Assembly (NCBI GenBank): GCA_030248215.1
Contig: JASANG010002570.1
Span: forward strand, 186,001-250,000
Origin: Enoplolaimus lenunculus
Taxonomy: Eukaryota; Nematoda; Enoplea; Enoplida; Thoracostomopsidae
DNA length: 64,000 nucleotides
Reading direction: 5' to 3'
In this document: piece by piece, positions 1-12,000 of the stretch
How positions within the stretch are numbered: position 1 is the stretch's first letter
How the letters are laid out: every line of letters begins with the position of its first letter
Program-made: the position numbers and the translations under genes
Notes under the pieces: model-generated
Databases searched by the model: none
What the model saw: the letters and a program-made list of their open reading frames with translations, nothing else
What the model was told of the DNA's origin: nothing

Positions 1-22
1 CGCCCCTTAAAGTAACACTGGT
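1..22 (-). mobile_element. End fragment of hexamer element, subfamily C
   Basis: The first bases (CGCCCCTTAAAGTAACACTGG) match the terminal repeat of the C-type hexamer elements seen in full at 58141 and 62689. The rest lies outside the window. Confidence 0.55.
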
Positions 23-83
23 GGCCCGTTTGAAAATACTTAATATCTGTGAAATTAAATTTTAAATTTTAAATTTTTTTAAG

Positions 84-3000
84 GTAAAATGCGGTCACTT
101 CGTTTATTCTACGGCGATCCTGAAGGTCCGACAGGCTCCGGGCAGCTTGTAATTGCGACTCCGGAATCTCGATACAAAATTTTACATTTTCATCACGGGG
201 GACTCGATAAATTGGCGTCAATATTCGAACAATGGAATGTGCTCAGGGCCAAATCAAAATGCGGGGTATTAAACGAAACGTTTGTGTTCATTTAACAGCC
301 TGCCCTGAGGGGGTCAGAGAAACTGGTGGACTTTGGCAAGCTTAGGTTTAGGCTTAGGCTTATTAAGCAGACCCGTATAAGTAATTAACATCAAACGGAA
401 TATGTGTTGAGATAGGTCCAGTACCGCATCTTGGAATTTGTACCAAATGACGTGAGGGGTGGTTTGTTGAGCTTGTGAGAGACAATAGAAGGATATACGT
501 ATAAAAATAATTTTCACGAAATTTGCGGAAATGTTAACAACAGGGGCGGAACAGTATTAACAGTATATTCTTGAGCCTAAGCCTAATCCTAATCCTAAGC
601 CTAAGGCTAAGCCTACGCCAAAAAATAGTCTAAAGCTTTTAAGCTTACTCTATTTCAGTGCCACACAAAATGTTCCACCCGTGATCTTTATTTGAGCCAA
701 ATCTGCTGTGTCGGTCGTCGCCACGGTTCTCAACTACAATTTACAGTCGTTTGTGATCCGCGACGTCACACGGCAGCGTCCAATTTTGAACACAACAGCG
801 AACCGCAATTTTGTTTAACCCTTTCTCACATGAATATTTTCTATCTCACCTGAGACCTACTTTTATGCTAGGATTCGAACTTCAGTGACTGGAGTGGGAG
901 GCGTATATACCATCACAGGAGTTTGACGCTCGAGCCCGAAGGCGCTCTCACGTCTTGTGGTGATTTAGTACTATGTGTACGTGTTGCAATTGTTAAACAC
1001 GGTGCGATATATTTAACGTGTATACACTGCGCTGAGTTGCCTGTAGGCAACTCAATGTGAGAAGAGGTTAACATTAACGTTTTGCAATTTATTTTTAGCA
1101 ATCACCAACTGGACTTCCGGATACGTTGAGCAGCAGGCAATTTGCAATCTGTCGTCCGTCGCTTGACGAATCTGACCAGCATTGCGAAGAAGGTTTGTAC
1201 GAACAAGTGACGTTGGAGTTTTGGCAGAGTTGCATTGATCACAACGGAACGATTGTGGATCCACCGAGCTTAAGAAAGGTCGGAAGATATTTTCTTACAC
1301 CCACACCAGTAGCCAGCTCACCTTGCTACGGTGGCGGACTAAATATTTTTCAGGAGGTGCATACAAGGGCTTTCGATGACTTACAAGCTAGGTTGAAGAT
1401 TTTCAAAGGGGTCCAGCGGTAAAAAATTTTCAGAGTAGGGGGCCGAGTCCCCCTCCCCCAGCCCCTGTCGCAACGAATCCGCTTACACCTATGTCGCGTT
1501 TGCTTAAGGTCTAGCCGATGAAACCTAGTGTTATTATATACTTGCTTTACTTAACGCGGAATGGAAACAACTCTTTATGCTACATTGATTGATACAACAG
1601 TTATCAAAATGTTACTGTTTGGAGATCTTATAATACATTAATAGAACCAGAAAATGACCCTAGTTTGTCACTTAAATCTCGGTACCCTTAGAAACTGTCG
1701 AAAGATTGACTTTCAATCACAAATTTCAGACTTCAGTAAACCATCAAATATGACACTGTTGCGCTAAAACGCTAAAAGCGATGAACATAGGGCTTATTTT
1801 TTCTGAAATCAGGGGAAAATTTTACAGGATCGGACTCAGTTCGTCCTGATTTAAGCACTAAAAATGTTTTACATTTGTCATCATGTAATACATTTAAGGA
1901 AAACTATTGTAGTTTCTCACAAATTCTGAACCAATAACTAAATTGATTTGGCTGAAGTATAAATCAACTTTCGCTGGTCATTGATCAGTGCCGGAGCAGC
2001 CACCCCCATACCCTCTTTCGAGGGCCCCCACCCCCAAAAAAGACCCCACCCTAACAACGTTTTAAACAAAACATTTCAAAAATATTTTGATCATCGCAAA
2101 GGGCCTTTACTCCTTAATTTTGGAGGCTCAACTCTAGCCTGCCACGGCACTGCCTTTGATTATTAATATTTTTGTCATATTTTAGGCAATATTTTTCGGC
2201 GGTGTAGAACCTTCGTTACGACGGGATGCTTGGCCATTTTTGCTTGACGTCTATCCGTGGACGTCCACACGGGAAGAACGCGAAGAAATTAGAAACGATT
2301 TGTGTTTGCGGTATCAGAACATTCGTAATCAAAGGTAAATCATGTCTGCTCTTCGAGTTAAAACGGTTCGTTCTAAGGATTCGTTGAGTCCAAGTCCTTG
2401 AGCTGTAGATTCTGCTCTTTTAGTGTAGCACCAATCACCAGTTGAAAGTCAACGATGGGTTTCGGAATTCGGGGTACATTTTGTCAATTTCATTTATGCA
2501 AATTGCACAATGTCATGCGTACACCAGGTGACTTTTGAGGGAGTAATGTGCAGTGTACTGAAGCGTTTTTTGGCTTCAGTGCGCCACACACTACCCCTCT
2601 CAAAAGTCACCTGGTGTACGCATGATATTGTGGAAATTGCATTACGCTGCTATGAAGGGTGTAGCAGTCACGGGTGGTTTTAATGGTACAAACCACCTCC
2701 TTCTATGAGATTTTTGTAAAAATGATTTTTAGATACTTTTTCAGTTTGTAGCGCAATAAAACCTCACTTTCGAAAGTTTCATAGAACGTGACTCTGTGAT
2801 CGAGAGCGCTGGTATGAGTGAGTATTAATAGGCCAACTAACCTACCTTTCAATAGCCAGGTTACATCTGTTTGCTGCTGAACGGTAATTTAGGTCTGCAG
2901 CAATGACATGTTCATTGTTTGAGTGCGTATTTACTGGCTGTAAATGCTGAACCACAGTCCAGTCCGCCACACATCGGTATACGTGCTGTAGGAACCCGAA

Positions 3001-6000
3001 TAAGAATGGGAGAGGATTTTGTTTTAGTCCCTCCGTAAGGTCTAACTAGAGTTTGTAAAATAAGCGGCCCATGTAAAAATCAGGGGCGGCCCAAAAGATC
3101 ACGGGCGGAACATTTTTACCTGCGTGGGACTGCAATGAGTAAGCTTAAGCTTTAGACTAATTGTTTGCTTTGGTTTAGGCTTAGGCTTAGGCTTAGGAAT
3201 ATGCTCATTCTTACGCTTAGGCTTAGGCTTAGGCTTAGGAATATACTTATACTACTGTTCCGCCCCTGTTTATTTACATGGCCAAAGAAACAAACGCAGA
3301 AGAACGGCGTAGACTTTTCTGAACAGAATTTTAATCTATAAATAATACTTCGTAACCAATCAGTTCTGCCCAAAAGAAAGAATATAAAAAAGAAGGGAGT
3401 TGAGTCCGGTGATGCAGCTTCAAGATTGGTGCCCCTGTTTCGCTGAACGTCTGCTAGGTCATTGGCTCCGATAACCAGTGACTGAAACTTTATCGTTGTT
3501 ACTCGCGTTATTGATTTGATCGATCACGAACTTATTTCTTCTGCTACGCTAGATTAACGTTTAAAGATGTCCTTTCAACCGTACCGCTTTAACTTTCATC
3601 GTCGCCAAGAATTACGTATTGCTTCGTGGAATGTGCGAACTTTATTACCGTCTGGTGCTACTGATATTGTTTCACGTACTCTTTCCCGACATGACATTAA
3701 CATTGCTTGCTTATCAGAAACTCGTTTTCCTGACAGTGGTTGCAAACCGATATTACCATGTTTTAAAACTGACAATCGTCGCCAACGTTTCACCGACAGT
3801 AACTTTCGTTATCCGTGTACAGTTTGTTTGGGTAATGCAACTCGTGGCTCAATTGGTTGTACGAAGTGTGGACTTTGGTGTCACTATACGTGTGCTGGTT
3901 TCGACTGTATACGCACTGCCCGTGCCTCTGCTGCCGCATGGAAATGCATCGTCTGCCGTGATGAAGAAAAAGCGAACGAAGACCTGCCAAAGAAGAGCTA
4001 CACCTTGTACTGGTCAGGACCGTCCGATGGAAGCGGAAATCATGGGGTGGGGATCGCCCTAGAACAATCGTTGGCAAGTTGCGTCAAAGCGTACGACTTT
4101 ATTAGCCCCCGAGTGATGCGCATCCGTGTCAAGTGCCGTCCCTTTAACCTGTGCATTGTGTCCGTCTACGCTCCTACAGAAACCTCCACAGACGCCGTGA
4201 AAGATCAGTTCTACAGTGAAGTCGACACTGCACTAGCCGGCGTTGCCAAGTCTGACTTCCTGATCGTCGCCGGCGACTGGAATGCCCAACTCGGTCCGCG
4301 ACACCCATGTGAAGGCAGCATGCTGGGCCCGTTCAGCCTGGGCACCAGAAGCAACAATGGAGATCGGCTAGTCTCGTTGATTGGTCAACAACGGCTGTTC
4401 GCCACGAATACGGGATTCAAGCATAAGCGCCGCCATCTTGCCACCTGGATGTCTAATGCCGGGAATGCCGAGAACCAAATCGACTTCATCCTGGTGCGTG
4501 ACCGATGGAGAACCTCAGTGCTGGACAGCAGAACGTTCTGGGGCAACGAATGGAGCTCCGACCATGGTCTTGTCCGATGCCGTGTGAGGATTCGCTTCTC
4601 CGCGTCCAAATCCCGCCCGATGAAGAAGCGATACGATGTCGATCGTTTCAAGGTCGTGGAAACGCGAGAAGATTTCCGGCAGACCTATGTCCGTGTCGGA
4701 ACCGCCCACAATGTTGATGCAGATGTGGAGCAGAGGTGCGCACTCATGGCCACAAACCTGAACCAGGCCTGTTCCGAGACGCTCGGTGTCCGCCGCATCA
4801 ACCGCTCTGGTTGGATCTCAAACGAAACGATATCACTGATGGACCAGCGAAGAAGTCAGCCAAAGTGCAATAGACTACGAAATGCAGTCAGACGAGCAGT
4901 TGCTGGCGACCGTGAAGTCATGTGGACCCGATTCGTGGTCGATGCAGAGCAAGCAAACAGGGTCGGTGATTCGCGAAAGCTGTTCCAGATGGTCAAGTCC
5001 CTGAACAAGAAAGGCTGTGCCCCCCCGACGCTGAAAGACCGAAACGGCATTTTGATTGATGGGAAGCAAGCGAAGCTAGACAGATGGGCTGAGCACTTCA
5101 AGGAGTTGCTTAACCGACCAAGCCCAGCAAACCCACTGTCCGCCGAAGACCTTGGCACCCCGATCCCCGCCACCTGCATTCGCGTGGAGCCGCCTAGCCT
5201 GGAGGACGTCAAGAAGGCAATCAGATCGACCAGATCAGGAAGAGCAGGTGGAGAAGATGGTCTACCGCCCGAAGCCTACAAATACGGTGGTGAGCCGGTC
5301 GCCACTGACCTGGTGTCCCTTTTCGAAACTATATGGCGCAGCGAGTCGATCCCATCCGACTGGGAGATCGCCGAAGTTGTCCCGCTGTTCAAGAAGGGCG
5401 ATAAGAGCATGTGTAAGAACTACCGGGGAATCAGCCTCCTCGACATCGCGTCCAAGATTCTAGAAGCAGTCCTGATGGACCGCATCAAGCAATGGCGCGA
5501 CCCGCTTACCCGTGAGAACCAAGCTGGGTTCCGGGCTGGAAGAAGCTGTGCCGACCAGATCTTCACCCTGCGCCAAGTAATTGAAACACGGAACGAATTC
5601 GGGCGAGCAACATTTATTGGCTTCGTCGATTTCGCAGCAGCCTTCGATAGCATCGATAGAGATAGCCTGTGGCTGATAATGGCGGCTTCTGGAGTCCCGC
5701 AGAAGATTATATCGATGTTCCGGGCCCTCTACCGATCGACGAAATGCCGTGTAGGGGTATACGGTACCGCGACCGACACCTTCGAGATCCACACCGGTGT
5801 GCGTCAGGGAGGCATCTCTTCACCCATTCTCTTCAACTGGTGCGTGGATTGGTTGCTCAAAGTGTCCTTCGATGACCACGATGACGGGGTCCTGATGGGT
5901 AGCGAAACCGATGACAGCTCCGTCCTGTCCGACCTGACGTTTGCGGACGACATAGCCGTGCTCGCTGAAAGCCCAGAGCAGCTCCAGAGAATGTTAGATC

Positions 6001-9000
6001 GGCTGGATGAGAACGCGAAGCGCATCGGCCTGGTGATCAGTACGGCGAAGACGAAGATCCTGTGCTGTGGCACCGAAACAAGACCGAAAATAAGCATCGC
6101 CAGAGAAACCATTGAAGTGGTGGTCGACTTCACCTACCTTGGCAGCTCAATATCCTCTTCCGGCGATGGGTCTACCGAAATCCGCACCAGAATTGCAAAG
6201 GCGTACAACGCCATGCTGGCGCTGAAAGCTGTGTGGGGAAACCGGAACCTGTCAAAACAGCTGAAACGCCGGATCTACATGGCCTGCGTTCGACCGGTGC
6301 TCCTCTATGCCTGTGAAACGTGGCCGATCAAGGCTAACCACGAGCGGCGACTGGATGCCTTCGACCACCAAATGCTGCGCTGGATACTGCACGTCTCCTA
6401 CCGTGACCACGTTACAAACGTCGAAGTTCGCAGGCAAATGGGCATCAAGGAAACCGTTTCGGAGTCGATCCTCAAGCGGCGGCTATATTGGTTCGGGCAT
6501 GTCGCGCGTATGGAAACCGTTCGCCTACCGTTCAAATCTTTGTTCCACCCTATTCCGGCTGATGAGGGATGGCGTCGGCCCTTCCGAGGAGTGCGCAATA
6601 CATGGCAACGCAAGCTGTTCAAGGATGTTAACTGTCGACCTGTCCATGATATCGTAAACCGAAATGCGGCTGTTTTCAAACGTGACTATCTGACTCTTTT
6701 ACGACAATTGGCTATGGACAGAAGTGGCTTTGTGTTATTGGTTGATAAAATCGCGAGCTGCAAATGACCCTATGGGTTACGCAAATGATGATGATGATGA
6801 TGAAGTATAACATGGGAAGATATAAAAGTAAATAACAGTCCGTAACCGAATAGCAGGTGCTTACCCTCGGAGAGACAAATTAAATATCAATCCAACCCGC
6901 CCACATTTCAAAGCATGGCTACGACCCTGGGTAGGATCAAAGAGCAACGCATGTGAGTTATGTGTATTATACAAAGCTTGGTAAGTGGCATACTCCTGTC
7001 TAGAGTCATCATTACACGGTTCTTACGTTCTAAATTATAAATGTCAGGGGGTAAATTTGCTTGCTCGCCCCAATGTTTAAGGGTTGCGCTTTGGTTTTTT
7101 GACCCGCGCGGCATCGCTGACTGTAGCTGTGATAAATTTTTTTGCCATATCAGATTCAGAATTTCCACATTTTAATCGTATAGGCCTATACTTGTTGTGA
7201 TATAAAAATTCTGCATCAGTCATCTATTAGATTATTTTGGATAAAGTTAACTTGTCGATAATTGATTGTAGTTTAGCTTTACAGAAGCAAAAAAGATTGC
7301 CAATTTGTTCAAGCGACGTTTTTGAGAATTGTTTCCAGCCAACACACACCCTAAATCAATATTACACTTTTTAATATAAATTATCCGTATAATCACAAAT
7401 TTTGTATATAGTTTTTGATTCCGATTCCGATTCCGATATAAATTTGCTGTTCCGATTCCGATTTCGGTATAAATTTGCTGTTCCCATTCCAATTCCGGTA
7501 TAATCCAGTTCCGCTTTGCACCCTGAAGTATAGTGCAACCCTAAGTGAACTGAAGTCTTCTCAATAATAAAATCGATATTTTCAGATTGAAAGAAGCGTT
7601 CAAATCGAAAAAAGGCAGCAATTTATGGTCAAGTATTGAAGCGACCGTAAGCAAAGACGTTGTCCGAACTGACAGACGAAATCCATTCTACGAGGGTGAC
7701 AACAATCCTAATGTTGATATCATGAGGTGAACATTTCAATAATTTTTTGGAACCAGAAGTGGGGGCGTAACGTCGAATTTTGATACAGAACGCACTGACA
7801 TTTTATTGAATAAAGTTTTATTTCAACATCATTGGGATACGGTAGGTGTAGCCAAATGTAAAGACCATTGGAATAGGCTTCACAAAATTGTTGGCCAGTG
7901 TAAAGAACAGGGGCGGAACAGCACTGTAAGCATATTTCTAAGCCTAAACCTAGGCCTAAGCCTAAACGTAAGAATGAGCATATTCCTAAGCCTAAGATGC
8001 CTAAGCCAAGCAAAAAAAATTAGTCTAAAGCTTAAACTTACTCTATTGCAGTCCCACAGAAAAACGCTCCGCTCCCTAATCTGTACATGGGCCAAATTGT
8101 TAATAAAACTTACAGTCGTAGCCCAATAAGAATGAAGGAGAAAAACGAAATATTGGCCGTGTTTTATAGACATATCCTAGTCAACTTTGCATGTCAGTTT
8201 CGGGAACTCGGCTACATCCAAGGTATGTCGGATTTGCTCGCTCCAATTTTATTCGCTCTTCGCGGCTCAGAATCGGACGCTTATTGGTGCTTTGTGGGTT
8301 TGATGAAGCGAACAACGTTTGTCGTTTGTTCACCTGTCCAGTCACCGGCCAGTTGCACGACAGCATCACAGCCAATCAGAACGCGAGGTTTGCCGCAGTC
8401 ACCACCAGTACATCAAGAAGCTGGACAAGTATCTGAAATTGATACAACGTCAAATTCGATGGATAAAAATTTGGTAAATATTACTTTAGTTTTTTTGCAT
8501 GTGTAAAATTTAGGATGTTTAACGGTTAAATTTCAGCTTCGAAACCAAGAAATAGATGATGTGAGCAGGGTGCGACCCGAAATTTCGGTTCCGGTTCTGG
8601 CAGTATTTTCACATTTTGGTTCCGGTTCCTGTAAATTTTTACCGAAAATAAAAATTTCGGTATTAAAACTTGGTTAGTGGAAATTGAGATGTTTTGCTAA
8701 AAATGACAATAAAAATTACATAGACTTCATTAGTATAGTATGCAAACCTTGACAATCGCCGAAAATAAACAAACCATCGAAGGTAGATTTTGCTTCTGTG
8801 GATTATGGAGATGTAAACTACAGCAGATAAAGTGAAAAGCTATCTCCAACTAGGGATATTTCCGCCAACAATATTGCAAAAAACAATTAAAATTAATTTT
8901 TCGGTTCCAGTTCCGTTTCCGGCCGGTTCAGGTAAATTGTAATTCCGATTGCAGCCTGGGTGTGAGAATATTTCTTACAGGAATTGAAAATTAGGCAACT

Positions 9001-12000
9001 TTCAATGTTTTTGATGTCGGAAATTTTTGTAGGATATTTAATTGGGGGAGAGATTGCAACTTGAAAGCCCTGAATTGGTGTTAATAGACGTATGATAGAC
9101 AGATTTCGTTTAACGGTGAATAAAATATAACATAGAATTATGTTGATGCTGTCAAACAGTTTTAGCTTGGGCCGTTGGGGCACGGTAATTACATACATTA
9201 ATTATTAATAAAATGGTTGTTTGCCATACCACTGTTAGGTATAAACTCGTTTAGGCCAAATGAAGTGTCCTAACAACTTTCAATTCCTCAATCAGGTCTA
9301 CGCTTCCTGCCGTCCTAACTACAAGTTATGTGTGTAGAAGCTCAAATATTTTGTTATATTTGAAATAACATTAAGTTTGAACAACCTAAATTTTCATTGT
9401 AAATTTCGGTGAGTTCATTTTAACTCAGAATGGCTTGAATCTACTCAGAGCTGTGAGCTCTGAATTAAGTCTTTCAGGGTTCAGAATTCTGAATTGATTG
9501 AATGCATTCTAAATTAATTAATTAACCCAAAATTAAATCAGCGGACAGTGAGTTCGGGGTTACTGTTATTAACTCAGAAATAGCCAAAAATAACCAATTC
9601 TACTTCTGAGTTAATTAATATACTCATCTGAATTTACAGTGTATATCTTTGCCAGGAAATCTTGCGCGAACTGTTACGGCTGATGTACCCAGCATTTCAC
9701 GAGTATCTATTCACGTTGAGTCGAAGTCACCTAAGCTGTGTCGATGCATTGGAACTTTTGTTTACCCATCGTTGGATCCTTCTATGCTTCAAACGCGAGT
9801 TCCCAGAAAAGGTTGGTCAGCGCTCACGAATTGTTTTGTTTGATTTCCGCTTCTCGAAAAATATTACAGTTGAGTTGAAAAATTCAGTTCAAAATTGAGT
9901 TGAAGTGTTCAATGGCAAAATAGACGAGTTCGGGTTAACAAGCAGCCTCTAAAAGACTCAGAAAGACGGAGTATATACTCATATTATCCGGCAATGTGAT
10001 TACTAAGTAAATAATAAGCATCATGAACTATTAATATATACATGTCATGCTTGTGTTAGGATGTTTGACAAATATGAAAATTTACTCTTTGCTGAATTTT
10101 TCCTGGAATCATTTTTAATCAGTTTTTAAATTTGCAAGCATGACAGTAACCCAAAATGATTACGGGAAACAAACCATGACCCGATGCCTTGTACTGGCTC
10201 ACCTTCCTTACTATTGTTGCTAGCGTCGTTACAAATCAATAGGCAAACTTTTATCGATTGAAACTTCTTAGATGTAAGGGTGCCGACCGTCTCCGTACGG
10301 CACCGTCCGTCACAGTGCGGTATCATACGTGAATTTCGCACTACGATACCGTATGGTGACGGACGGTGACGGACGGCGCTGTACGGACGACGGACGGCGC
10401 TGTACGGGCGACGGACGGCGCTGTACGGGCGACGGACGGCGCTGTACGGGCGACGGACGGCGCTGTACGGGCGACGGACGGCGCTGTACGGGCGACGGAC
10501 GGCGCTGTACGGGCGCGACGGACGGCGATGTACGGGCGACGGACGGCGCTGTACGGGCGACGGACGGCGTCGCACCGTGACGGACGGCGTTGTACGGGCG
10601 ACGGACGGCACCGGATGGGTAACGGACGACGCCGAACGTCAACAAATGCATAGCGCAACACAAAATCTACAAAACCAAGAACTGTTGACCTGAAATATGG
10701 TCATTAAATGCTAAAAGTCGCAATTAATTGCGAATTCTTCTCGATATTTAAGCAACGCACAGTCTACATTCTTGCAAACAAATCAAAAAAACAGCCTATT
10801 CCTAAACAATGAAAGACTATAAGTAAATTGTTAGAATTTTTCTGTTTGAACCAACAACTTTCAGGCAACAACAATTAACCTAATTAGAACAGTTTTGGAA
10901 AGTCAAAACTGTAAATTAAGCATATCCCTAAGGCTAAGCCTAACCAGTCATAAAGTATAAAACCTAAGCCTAAGCAAAAAAATATGGTTAAATTAAGCAT
11001 ATCCTTAAGCCTAACCCTAACCATTCAAAAAGTATAAACCTAAGCCTAAGCAAAAGATATGGTTAACATCTGAGCCTATTGTTGTGGAGTCTGACCAGAA
11101 AACGGAACGGCCCCAAAAGTAACATGGGACAGTAGGGTCAAAGACCTTTGACAGAGCATCCGTTTTATTATTATGAAACGAGAAAAAATCCCTTTTCACA
11201 AAAATGAAAACTTGCTATAAAACTTGGATACCTATAGTTTTAAGGTCAAAATCCCAACGTGGACTTAAAGTATTTGGCCCATGTATAGATGGGCGGAACG
11301 TTTCTCGGTGGGACTGCAATAGAGTAAGCTTAAGCTTTTAGACTAATTTTTTGCCTGGCTTAGGCTTAAGCTTAGGCTTAGGAATATGCCCATTCTTACG
11401 CTTAGGCTTAGGTTTAGGCTTTAGGCTTAGGAAAATGCTCATTCTTACGCTTACGCTTAGACTTAGGTGTATGCTTAGGAATACGCTTATAATACTGTTC
11501 AGTCGCAGGTTCTTTACATTCGCCAAGTATTTAAATATAGTTTTCATAAAATTTGAAATGAGTACGCAAAAGCATTTCACCGCTGTTCAAACATATACGC
11601 CCTGTAGGCCGTCTCGATACGACTAACAATTCCCATTAACAAGGCTTGTTTTCAGCAGGCGATGGCTATCTGGGAATCGTGTTGGTCATGCACGGAAACG
11701 CGATATTTTCATCTGTTCATTTGTCTCGCAATTATGATGGCGTACGGTCAAGACGTTATTGATCAAGCGTTGGTCCACGATGAAATTCTGCTTTATTTTG
11801 CATCACTTGCAATGCATATAGACGGCGAAATGGTGCTTAAAAAGGTGAGTTCGTAATACAACTGATCCGTTTGGTTCAGGTGTGACCGCTACTATTTTGA
11901 CCCTGTTATAGGTCTGCACGCTAAGCTCAAGCATAAGTCTAATTATCAGCCTACTGTTGCGACCGGAATAAGAGTCGGTTATGAAAGAGCGGATTCGATT

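Noticed and set aside
8191-8436. Alternative frame through the TBC1D16 exon (CPVTGQLHD and on)
   Set aside because: The frame fixed by GYIQGMSDL runs on to MDKNL and a good GTAAAT donor with matching phase; the other frames have no family similarity.
10126-10663. Overlapping long open frames on both strands with RRPYSAV/ APSVART-type repeats
   Set aside because: They follow from the 21-bp minisatellite, whose unit length is a multiple of three; no splice or start context supports a gene.
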